DNA of 35,475 nucleotides. Source: Desulfobacterales bacterium (GTDB lineage: Bacteria > Desulfobacterota > Desulfobacteria > Desulfobacterales > SpSt-501). The notes beneath the pieces were generated by a model, which did no database searches, was not told the DNA's origin, and saw only the letters and a program-made list of their open reading frames with translations. Position numbers and translations under genes: made by a program. The stretch covers positions 1-35,475 of the forward strand of contig JALOOS010000001.1 in NCBI GenBank assembly GCA_025454275.1. Reading direction: 5' to 3'. This document shows, in pieces, positions 16,999 through 23,512 of this stretch. Each line of letters opens with the position of its first letter. The stretch's first letter is position 1.

Positions 16999-17049
16999 CT
17001 CCCGGTTTCGTTTGTTGCGTCTTCCAATCGCGGCCGTCAGGAAAGACAC

Positions 17050-17577
17050 ATGAACGCTTTCGATATCGTCATCGTGGTGGTGGTGGGGTACGGTTTGATC
17101 CGGGGCCTCTTCCGCGGGTTGGTCAAGGAGGTGGCCTCCCTTCTCGGGGTGATCGGAGGTTTTTTTGCCGCTTATCTTTATTATGAAACCGTCGCGGGAT
17201 GGCTGACCGGGCTGGTGTCGAATCCGGGCTACCGCAACATTCTCGCCTTCATGATTCTCTTTTGCGGCGTTCTGATCGTGGTCAACGTGATCGCGATCGT
17301 TATTCGATACCTGATGAACCTCATTTTTTTGGGTTGGCTCGACCGGCTGGGGGGAGTGGGCTTCGGCCTGGTGAAGGGCGTGCTGATCGTCTCGGTCCTC
17401 TTCATGGCGCTCACGGCCTTTCTGCCCAAGGGGGCGCCCATACTTAAAGATTCCGCGGGTGCTCCTTACGTGGCCTGGGCCTCCGAGCAGCTCTCGCTTC
17501 TGGTGTCGAACGATATCAAGCGCGAGTTCGCCTTGAAACTGGGGGAGCTAAAAAAAGCGTGGCAGCCAGGGAAGTAG
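17050..17577 (+). CDS. CvpA family membrane protein
   Basis: 175-aa inner-membrane protein of the CvpA/colicin V production family. Four hydrophobic segments are visible: FDIVIVVVVGYGLIRG, VASLLGVIGGFFAAYLYY, ILAFMILFCGVLIVVNVIAI and GVGFGLVKGVLIVSVLFMAL. The conserved RGLFRGLVKE and DRLGGVGFGLVKG motifs are present. In E. coli the homologue supports colicin V production; more generally it affects envelope homeostasis, mechanism unclear. AGGAAAG precedes the ATG. It overlaps mazG by 19 bases. Confidence 0.92.
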   Translation: MNAFDIVIVVVVGYGLIRGLFRGLVKEVASLLGVIGGFFAAYLYYETVAGWLTGLVSNPGYRNILAFMILFCGVLIVVNVIAIVIRYLMNLIFLGWLDRLGGVGFGLVKGVLIVSVLFMALTAFLPKGAPILKDSAGAPYVAWASEQLSLLVSNDIKREFALKLGELKKAWQPGK

Positions 17578-18371
17578 ACTCGGCTCGGCCGGAGCTGGCC
17601 CGCCTGATCGAAATCATCGCCCGGCTGCGGGGACCGGGCGGGTGCCCCTGGGACCGGGAGCAGAGCCCGCGGTCGATGGTCCGGTTCCTGATCGAGGAGG
17701 CCTACGAACTGGCCGAAGCCATTGAGGCGGGCGATACCGAAAACGCCTGCGAGGAGCTGGGGGACGTCCTGTTCCACGTCCTCTTCCTGGCGCGGATGCA
17801 CGAGGAGCAGGCGGCCTTCGGCCTGACCGATGTCTGCCGTGTGATCGCGGAGAAAATGATCCGGCGCCACCCGCATGTTTTCGGCGCTGCCACGGTCGCC
17901 GACAGCGGCGAGGTGGTGCGCAACTGGAAGCGGATCAAGGCGACGGAGAAACCTCGCCCCGAGCGCCGATCGGTGCTGGACGGGCTGCCGCGCGGTCTAC
18001 CGGCGCTGCCCCGGGCCCTGGCCGTCTCCGAGGAGGCCGGCCGCGCCCGTTTCGACTGGCCGGACCTGGAGAGCGTGCTGGTCAAACTGGAAGAGGAACT
18101 GGCCGAACTGCGGGCGGCGCTGCTGCAAGGACGGGGGGAGCAGGCGGGCGAGGAGATCGGCGATCTGCTCTTTACCCTGGTCAACGCGGCGCGCCTGGCC
18201 GGGCACCATCCCGAGACGCTGCTCTCCGGAGCGGTCCGGAAATTCGAGCGGCGCTTCCGGCGCATGGAGGCGGCGATCGCCGTCCGCGGGCAGGAGCTCT
18301 CCCAGGTGCCCCAGTCCGAGAAGGATGGGATCTGGGATGCCATCAAGGCGGATGAGGCGGACCGGCCATGA
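17559..18371 (+). CDS. mazG: nucleoside triphosphate pyrophosphohydrolase MazG
   Basis: Hydrolyses (d)NTPs to the monophosphate and pyrophosphate, cleaning the nucleotide pool. 270 aa with two MazG repeats. The first carries LRGPGGCPWDREQ (about 23-35), EEAYELAEAI and EELGDVLFHVLF. The second carries EEELAELRAAL and EEIGDLLFTLVNAARL. The end has the usual SEKDGIWDAIK. The start is a GTG inside the end of cvpA. The stop overlaps the hisH start as ATGA. Confidence 0.94.
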   Translation: MAAREVDSARPELARLIEIIARLRGPGGCPWDREQSPRSMVRFLIEEAYELAEAIEAGDTENACEELGDVLFHVLFLARMHEEQAAFGLTDVCRVIAEKMIRRHPHVFGAATVADSGEVVRNWKRIKATEKPRPERRSVLDGLPRGLPALPRALAVSEEAGRARFDWPDLESVLVKLEEELAELRAALLQGRGEQAGEEIGDLLFTLVNAARLAGHHPETLLSGAVRKFERRFRRMEAAIAVRGQELSQVPQSEKDGIWDAIKADEADRP

Positions 18372-19009
18372 TCGCGATCATCGACTACAATGCCGGCAAT
18401 CTCGCCAGCGTGGCCCGGGCCGTCGCCCATTTAGGCTTTGCCTGCACCGTCACCCACGATCCGGAGATGATTCGGCGCGCCGAGCGCATCATCTTCCCCG
18501 GGGTCGGGGCCGCCGGTGCCGCCATGGACAGCCTGCGCCGTCTGGGCATCGACGCGGTCCTGCGCGAGAGGAGCGCCTGCGGCACGCCCCTGCTCGGCAT
18601 CTGCCTGGGGAGCCAGGTGATCCTGGAGCACAGCGACGAGAACGACACCCCCTGCCTGGGTCTTCTGGCCGGCCGGGCCCGGGCCTTCCCCGCCGCCATG
18701 CGGAGCCCGGACGGGACGCCTCTCAAGATCCCCCACATGGGCTGGAACCGCATCGGGCGGCGCCGCGACCACCCCCTCTTCGAGGGTATCGGGCCGGAGG
18801 ACGAATTCTACTTCGTCCACAGTTTTTACCCGGTGCCGGAGCACCCCGAGGAGGTGCTGGGTGTCACCGGGCATGGGGTCGAGTTCGCGTCGGTGATCGG
18901 CCGCGGCCGCCTGGTGGCCACCCAATTTCATCTGGAGAAAAGCGGCCGTCCCGGGCTGCGGATGCTTCGGAATTTTTGCGCCGGGTTCGGCGGGGAGCGC
19001 CCATGCTGA
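18368..19009 (+). CDS. hisH: imidazole glycerol phosphate synthase, glutaminase subunit HisH
   Basis: Releases ammonia from glutamine and channels it to HisF for histidine and AICAR formation. 213 aa, class I glutamine amidotransferase. Catalytic Cys79 is in GICLGSQ; His188 and Glu190 are in TQFHLEKS (most homologues have HPEKS). The oxyanion-strand PGVGA is at 44-48. A 4-base ATGA overlap with mazG and a 7-base overlap with hisF indicate translational coupling. No other his genes are present in the window. Confidence 0.94.
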   Translation: MIAIIDYNAGNLASVARAVAHLGFACTVTHDPEMIRRAERIIFPGVGAAGAAMDSLRRLGIDAVLRERSACGTPLLGICLGSQVILEHSDENDTPCLGLLAGRARAFPAAMRSPDGTPLKIPHMGWNRIGRRRDHPLFEGIGPEDEFYFVHSFYPVPEHPEEVLGVTGHGVEFASVIGRGRLVATQFHLEKSGRPGLRMLRNFCAGFGGERPC

Positions 19010-19782
19010 GCAAGCGCATCATCCCCTGCCTGGACGTCCGCGACGGCAGGACCACCAAGGGGGTCCGTTTCGAGGCCAACGTCGACATCGGCGATCCGGT
19101 CGCGATGGCGCGCCGTTATTATGAAGAGGGCGCGGACGAGATCGTCTTCTACGACATCACCGCCTCGCACCAGCGGCGCGCCATTATGCTGGATGTGGTC
19201 CGGCAGGTGGCCGACACCATCTTCATCCCGTTTTCGGTCGGCGGCGGGATCCGCTCGCTCGAGGAGATGCGGGCCGTGCTCCTGGCGGGGGCCGAAAAGG
19301 TCAGCGTCAACTCGGCCGCCGTGCGTTCGCCGGAGATCATCGCCCGCGGCGCCGACGCCTTCGGCAGCCAGTGCATCGTTTTGGGGATGGACGTCAAGCA
19401 GGTGGGGGTGCGGGAGGGGATCCCCTCCGGCTACGAGGTGGTGATCGACGGGGGGCGGGTCTATACGGGAATCGATGCCCTGCAATGGGCGCTCAAGGCC
19501 CAGGGGCTGGGGGCCGGCGAAATCTGCCTGAACTCCATCGACGCCGACGGCACGCGCCAGGGGTATGAATTGACCCTGACGGCCCTCATTTCAGGGCAGG
19601 TCTCCATCCCGGTCATCGCCTCCGGCGGCGCCGGGGAACCGGAACACCTGCGGGATGCCCTCCTCCAGGGGCGGGCCGACGCCGTCTTGATCGCCTCGAT
19701 GGTCCATTTCGGAACGCACTCCATCGCGGGTCTCAAGTCCTACTTGCACGCCTGCGGCATCCCGGTGCGCCGGAGCTGGTAA
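19003..19782 (+). CDS. hisF: imidazole glycerol phosphate synthase, cyclase subunit HisF
   Basis: Cyclase of the HisHF complex: converts PRFAR plus ammonia to imidazole glycerol phosphate and AICAR. 259 aa, (beta/alpha)8 barrel. Catalytic Asp11 (PCLDV) and Asp130 (GMDVK) fall at the family's canonical positions. Phosphate-binding FSVGGGIR and VIASGGAGEPEH loops are present. The ATG lies inside the last codons of hisH. The stop is only ten bases from the stop of the convergent small gene, with no visible terminator between. Confidence 0.95.
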   Translation: MLSKRIIPCLDVRDGRTTKGVRFEANVDIGDPVAMARRYYEEGADEIVFYDITASHQRRAIMLDVVRQVADTIFIPFSVGGGIRSLEEMRAVLLAGAEKVSVNSAAVRSPEIIARGADAFGSQCIVLGMDVKQVGVREGIPSGYEVVIDGGRVYTGIDALQWALKAQGLGAGEICLNSIDADGTRQGYELTLTALISGQVSIPVIASGGAGEPEHLRDALLQGRADAVLIASMVHFGTHSIAGLKSYLHACGIPVRRSW

Positions 19783-19792
19783 CCGCCCTGCA

Positions 19793-20086
19793 TCAGGCCA
19801 TTTCACCGAAGGGCAAATAGCCGGGCGGTGTTTTTTTGACCAGCTTTCCATCCTCGTCGTATTTTTCGACGATGATTTTCCCGTTTTCAAGCCGGTTGCG
19901 GGTCTGAAGCGTCTCCTGTCCCTCACCCTGCGGTTTGGATCGGTCGGCCTCGGCCGAGGGCTCGACCGGCCGCACTTCGCGGATCTGTTCGGCCCTTTTC
20001 ACGGCCGCATCCAGCTCCATGCCGTCGGCCGCCCCCGCCCCGCGGGGTAGGCGCTGCACGGCGGCGTCCCCGATGATGTCAAACAT
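19793..20086 (-). CDS. small protein with FlaG-like C terminus, unknown function
   Basis: 97-aa protein with no signal peptide or membrane segment. The N-terminal two thirds is charged and low-complexity. The C terminus (LENGKIIVEKYDEDGKLVKK then TPPGYLP) is a two-strand pattern like the end of FlaG-type flagellar proteins (beta-E/D-x-G-turn-beta-P), but the match is not strong enough to name it. A very good AAGGAG precedes the ATG, supporting a real gene. It is 170 bases downstream of the DVU0524-like gene and probably shares its sigma-28-type promoter. A GACCTG/CAGGTC hairpin lies in the gap (20134-20162). Confidence 0.75.
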   Translation of the reverse strand: MFDIIGDAAVQRLPRGAGAADGMELDAAVKRAEQIREVRPVEPSAEADRSKPQGEGQETLQTRNRLENGKIIVEKYDEDGKLVKKTPPGYLPFGEMA

Positions 20087-20256
20087 GGTGATTCTCCTTT
20101 CCTTGCCCGGCCCGGCGTTCTGCCGGTCCTTGGGACCTGCTCCGGACGGAAGCGCCCAGGTCTTTTCCGCCTAAAGACGATCGCCTGCGGCGGCGTCCAT
20201 CCGGTCCGAAGCCGGCCGGCCCGTCCGGGGACGGGTGCCTGCCGGGTGCTGAACTT

Positions 20257-20682
20257 CTATGTCCACGACTCCGTGGCGCCCCCGCGCCGTGTCTCCGCCA
20301 GCTGCCCGAGACGCCGGATCAGCGTGCCGGCGTCTGCGGCGGCAAGGGTGGACGTCTGCTTGCGGTTGATGGCATCGATCACGTTGAACGTGAAACTGTT
20401 GTCCGGTGCCGCGCCGTGACGGGCAGCCCCTAGAGGCTCTTTTTCAGCGGAAGGCCCGGGGGGCAGCGCGCCCGCCTGCTCGCCTGCATGCGCGATGGTG
20501 TGAAGCACCTGTTCGGAGATCTTGCTCATGGCGGCCCGGCGGCTTACCTCCGGCGCCAATCCGCCCGGGACCATCGCCTTCCGGACCGAGTCCCCCGAGG
20601 TGGTGCCGGACTCCGGGTTCTTTCTCAGCCGCCGGCAATAGCAATCGATGACATGGTGCATCTGGCTGGTGGTGATGTGCAT
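20257..20682 (-). CDS. FlgM-associated (DVU0524-like) protein
   Basis: 141-aa cytoplasmic-looking protein. The N terminus MHITTSQMHHVIDCYCRRLR and the central SKISEQVLHTIA match my recollection of the DVU0524 family of Desulfovibrio, found next to the anti-sigma factor gene flgM. So does the C-terminal FTFNVIDAINRKQTSTL...LIRRLGQLAE block. The match is from memory and untested. Support comes from a sigma-28-like promoter immediately upstream and a GA-rich ribosome-binding site (AGAGGGGG) before the ATG. Role in flagellar gene control is inference. Confidence 0.75.
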   Translation of the reverse strand: MHITTSQMHHVIDCYCRRLRKNPESGTTSGDSVRKAMVPGGLAPEVSRRAAMSKISEQVLHTIAHAGEQAGALPPGPSAEKEPLGAARHGAAPDNSFTFNVIDAINRKQTSTLAAADAGTLIRRLGQLAETRRGGATESWT

Positions 20683-20703
20683 CTCGGACCCCCTCTGGTC
20701 AGC

Positions 20704-20731
20704 TTATCGGCCGTTCGGGTCCGGGACTTTA
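20704..20731 (-). promoter_or_regulatory. sigma-28 (FliA)-type promoter
   Basis: On the minus strand TAAAGTCC (20731-20724) is followed after 12 bases by a perfect GCCGATAA (20711-20704). The E. coli FliA consensus is TAAAGTTT-N11-GCCGATAA. The -10 lies 21 bases before the start codon of the DVU0524-like gene, leaving a short leader with its ribosome-binding site. Confidence 0.7.
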
Positions 20732-20819
20732 GCTGAAAATGGGGGCTGGGCGGGGAGGGGCGTAAAAATGGGGTAGGGGAGGGCGGAGGCGGCGACCCCT
20801 CCGTAAGCAGCGGGGGGCC

Positions 20820-20951
20820 ATCGGGGCCGGTATCGGTATCGGGTTCGGAATCGGTCCTTCAAGATCTTGAAGAAGGATGCCCCCCTCCAGCGGCAATGGA
20901 AACAACGTGTTCATTCGATGCCGATTCCGATACCGACAGCGACCCCGATCC
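20820..20951. repeat. GGTATC-type inverted tandem-hexamer element, copy 2, with 16-bp palindrome
   Basis: The 400-base gap 20683-21082 holds the sigma-28-type promoter, a G-rich stretch (20740-20820) and this element. The left arm (about 20820-20855) contains GGCCGGTATCGGTATCGGG and ends GGAATCGGTC. The right arm (about 20917-20951) is the imperfect reverse complement (CCGATTCCGATACCGAC then CGACCCCGATCC). Between them is a perfect 16-bp palindrome CTTCAAGATCTTGAAG (20857-20872). The arms share their core with the element at 3169-3279, which also has the half-site CTTCAAGA next to its right arm. Further TCCGAC/TCTGAC units continue to about 21000. Confidence 0.7.
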
Positions 20952-21082
20952 TATTTTCCGCTCCGGTTCCGGCTTTTACTCCGACTCTGACTCCGACGTT
21001 TACTGCACGTTCCTATCCGGCATCCTGCGCCGCCGAAACCGGCCGCTTTCATTTATTTCCATGGGCATCGTACCGGTCCGGG

Positions 21083-22378
21083 TCAGTCCTCGAAATCGCC
21101 CTGGGGGCCTTTGTCCGCGTTCAGTGCGGCCGCCCGTTGTTTGATGCGCTCAGGGGTCCAGTCGGCGGTCTTCTCGATCCGGCGCGCTTTCGGGCCGGGA
21201 TTGTGCGACCCTGCGGCCAGAATCGTCTCGATGGCGAGCGGGGCGGTGTCCCGCGCGTTGAAGACGTCGACGATCATCGCGTAGGCGAACTCCTCAACCC
21301 GCCGCGACATGCGCTCCCGCACGTCGCGCGGCAGTCCGAGCAGCTTGTTTTCAAAGGGCAGATTGAGTTTTTTGTAATCCCCGCCTTTCAGGTTGCGGGC
21401 TTGGGCGTAGGCCGCCATCTCCGCCCACATCGCCTCGGTGACCCCTTGATCGGGCACTTTGATGAAGCGGCCGTCGGCATCGAGGATGGCATTGCCGTAG
21501 TCGTTCACCTCGAGCCCCCAGGAGATCATCTGGAGAGCGGTGGCCACGTTGGCCTTGGTGGTGCGGGTCTGCGCGACGATCTGCCTCAGCCGCTCGGAGC
21601 TGTTGCCGGAGGTGCCGTGCTGGGCGCCGGACACTTTGTATTTGGCGACCACCGCGTGGATTCGGCGGGTCAGTTCGACCTGGATCCCGGAATCGCTGGC
21701 TTCTATGCCGTGGGTGGTGCCGTTGTTCAGGGCGATCCAGTCCGGAAAAATTCCGTGGGCGTTCAAACCTTGAATGAGGAACAGCGCCTCCTCCGGTGTA
21801 GAGAGCCCCTCCTTGCCCTTGATCTCCCCGACCTCGGTTTCCAAGCCGGCCCAGCGGGGCACGAAGGGGTTCAGCTCGATGCTCGCGAGCAGGTTGCGGT
21901 CGTCCGGAAGGTGGGATGCGTCGATGGCAACCGAGGTGATGCCGGCGTCGAACAGGGAGGGTATTTCGGTTTTGGCCGCCGCCACGTCGGCGTCCCCCTT
22001 GATCCCGTAATGGTCGGCGTGAACGGCCACCGGTACGGTGATGCCCATCTCATTGCAGCAGGCATCCACGATCCGGGCGATGTTCCAGAAATTGATCGCG
22101 CAATAGGCGCCGGCTCCCCCCTCGGATTTGGCGATCTCGATGATCAGGGCGGCATTGGCCCGCTGCGCCGCCCGGAGGGCACCCCGGATGACGAAAATGC
22201 TGCGCCCGTTGGCGGCGAGGGCGACGGCCCGGCCCTTGGCCAGCATGGCTCGGTCGACCACCTTGCCGCTGACCAGAAGTGCGCGGGAGTTGGGAAACAG
22301 CGCGCGGATGTTCGGCGGGCGGCCGATGTCGAGAGCTTTTTTGTAGCCCTTCGGTACGCGGGATGGGGCGGCGGTCAT
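21083..22378 (-). CDS. class II fructose-bisphosphate aldolase
   Basis: Zn-dependent aldolase cleaving fructose 1,6-bisphosphate to DHAP and glyceraldehyde 3-phosphate. 431 aa, longer than the E. coli enzyme (359) and of the long form. Candidate active-site residues: Asp122/His123 in VHADHYG, Glu in LETEVGE (about 180-185), His223 in GTTHG, His254 in QHGTSGN. The ATG at 22378 follows GGAAGGAGG, which fixes the start; in-frame codons upstream have no family character. The pfk gene 3 kb away suggests a role in central glycolysis/gluconeogenesis. Another sugar-phosphate substrate cannot be excluded. Confidence 0.9.
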   Translation of the reverse strand: MTAAPSRVPKGYKKALDIGRPPNIRALFPNSRALLVSGKVVDRAMLAKGRAVALAANGRSIFVIRGALRAAQRANAALIIEIAKSEGGAGAYCAINFWNIARIVDACCNEMGITVPVAVHADHYGIKGDADVAAAKTEIPSLFDAGITSVAIDASHLPDDRNLLASIELNPFVPRWAGLETEVGEIKGKEGLSTPEEALFLIQGLNAHGIFPDWIALNNGTTHGIEASDSGIQVELTRRIHAVVAKYKVSGAQHGTSGNSSERLRQIVAQTRTTKANVATALQMISWGLEVNDYGNAILDADGRFIKVPDQGVTEAMWAEMAAYAQARNLKGGDYKKLNLPFENKLLGLPRDVRERMSRRVEEFAYAMIVDVFNARDTAPLAIETILAAGSHNPGPKARRIEKTADWTPERIKQRAAALNADKGPQGDFED

Positions 22379-22400
22379 GGGGGTCCTCCTTCCGTTGCGG

Positions 22401-22646
22401 TCAGGCAAACACATCCACCCGCGAGCCGATGGCGGGCGGCGCCGTTTGCCGGGCGATGGGCCGGGGGTAGGTGCGCAGGGGTTGAAAGGAAACCTCAAGA
22501 GGAGTTGCGGCGCTGCGGTGCGGCTGCCTCCGAAACGGAGGAAAAGGTTCGGTTCCCGGCCTGCCGGCGGAAACCAAGCGGCGCTCCGCTCCGGCCGAAT
22601 CTCTCGGCGAGCAGGGAACCAGGCTGAAGTCCGAAGAGATCGTCAT
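22401..22646 (-). CDS. possible small leader ORF before the aldolase gene
   Basis: The 402-base gap 22379-22780 holds a good promoter (22741-22713) and then about 330 bases of transcribed leader before the aldolase gene. Within that leader is an 81-aa frame ending 22 bases before the aldolase start. Its last 30 residues (…RPIARQTAPPAIGSRVDVFA) look more protein-like than the Arg/Pro/Ser-rich first part. No convincing ribosome-binding site precedes the ATG at 22646. It could be a real small protein, possibly from an internal start, or simply an untranslated leader. I do not recognise it. Confidence 0.25.
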   Translation of the reverse strand: MTISSDFSLVPCSPRDSAGAERRLVSAGRPGTEPFPPFRRQPHRSAATPLEVSFQPLRTYPRPIARQTAPPAIGSRVDVFA

Positions 22647-22712
22647 GGGTCAGGGACGGGCCCGGCCGTCTTCGACTGGATTGGCGCAACAGCCGGGCGA
22701 ACGTCTCAAACC

Positions 22713-22741
22713 ATTCTAATTACAATGTCCTGACCTTGCAA
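22713..22741 (-). promoter_or_regulatory. sigma-70-type promoter of the aldolase gene
   Basis: On the minus strand TTGCAA (22741-22736), exactly 17 bases, then TAGAAT (22718-22713), in locally AT-rich DNA. The predicted start near 22706 leaves about 328 bases before the aldolase start codon. Confidence 0.6.
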
Positions 22742-22780
22742 GTGATTTCTTCGGATCCGGTGCCAAAACCGGGCCGGGGT

Positions 22781-23326
22781 CTACTGCTTGGCGGAGGCCG
22801 ATCGGGCATTGCTTTCGGCCACCCGGGCATTGTAGTCCTCGATATTCCGGCGCAGCGCTTCGCTGTGCTGTTCGTAATCCGCGGCGCGCTGGTTGAACGC
22901 CTCGACAGCGGTGTTGTAGGCCTTGAGCTCATCGCGGTTTTTGGCGTTTTCCCGCTCCTGGGTCAACCGCTCCTTTTCCTGCATCAGGGCCTTGTATTCG
23001 GCCTCGACCTCTTTCTTGCGGGCGTCAAGCTTTTCCCGCGCATCGTCAAGGGACTCTTCCCCCTTTGCGGCCGGGGCATCGGCCGCAGAGATCGCCGGCG
23101 CGGCCGGGGCCTGCCGGGTTTCGGGCGCGGTGTCGGCGGGCGGCTCGGGGCTGCGTGCCTCGGCGTAGGCGCTGGCCTTCGTCCGCTGCGCTTCGGGCAC
23201 TTGGTTGATGTCGTCCGTGAAGCGGACGTTGCCCTGTTCGTCCGTGAACTTGTAAAACTGTGCGACCGCCGATCCCGGCCCCACCACGAGGGCAAGCATC
23301 AGGACAAGACCGATCCAAGCGTTCAT
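22781..23326 (-). CDS. exported DUF4124-domain protein with coiled coil
   Basis: 181 aa. A signal peptide (MNAWIGLVLMLALVVGPGSA, cleavage probably after AVA) is followed by a DUF4124 motif, FYKFTDEQGNVRFTDDINQV. Then comes an Ala/Pro-rich linker, and a long charged helical region (about 100-175; KKEVEAEYKALMQEKERLTQ) predicted as coiled coil. DUF4124 proteins are envelope-located and of unknown function. The ATG at 23326 follows AAGGAG; an in-frame ATG at 23359 would place 11 residues before the signal peptide. A near-consensus sigma-28-type promoter upstream suggests expression with the flagellar regulon. Confidence 0.85.
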   Translation of the reverse strand: MNAWIGLVLMLALVVGPGSAVAQFYKFTDEQGNVRFTDDINQVPEAQRTKASAYAEARSPEPPADTAPETRQAPAAPAISAADAPAAKGEESLDDAREKLDARKKEVEAEYKALMQEKERLTQERENAKNRDELKAYNTAVEAFNQRAADYEQHSEALRRNIEDYNARVAESNARSASAKQ

Positions 23327-23367
23327 GACCCTTCTCCTTACATCGGGTTTGGTGTCCATATCGTATC

Positions 23368-23394
23368 ATATCCGCCGTTGACCCCAAAACTTTA
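23368..23394 (-). promoter_or_regulatory. sigma-28 (FliA)-type promoter before the DUF4124 gene
   Basis: On the minus strand a perfect TAAAGTTT (23394-23387), exactly 11 bases, then GCGGATAT (23375-23368; six of eight match GCCGATAA). It is 41 bases before the start codon at 23326. No better sigma-70 pair is seen at the same place. Confidence 0.65.
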
Positions 23395-23414
23395 GCCGCC
23401 GCCGGCCGCTATTT

Positions 23415-23443
23415 TTGACATCACTGCCGTCTGATGATAACTG
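23415..23443 (+). promoter_or_regulatory. possible promoter of the LpoA-like gene
   Basis: TTGACA (23415-23420) with TAACTG at a 17-base spacer (23438-23443), or GATAAC at 15. The -35 is perfect but the -10 is weak. It lies about 70 bases before the start codon at 23513, divergent from the sigma-28-type promoter. Confidence 0.4.
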
Positions 23444-23512
23444 GCATGCTGACGTCCGGCGACCCCAAACCGGGGGGCCGGTGCCGGCATCCGGCGTCTG
23501 GGAGTATTTCGA

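Noticed and set aside
20134..20162. GACCTG/CAGGTC hairpin between the two small minus-strand genes, followed by TTTT on the plus strand
   Set aside because: The T-run is short and there is no plus-strand gene immediately upstream; kept only as a note on intercistronic structure.
20867..22627. 586-codon open frame antisense to the aldolase gene
   Set aside because: Composition is that of a reverse-frame shadow of a GC-rich gene; the aldolase on the other strand has clear motifs and a ribosome-binding site.
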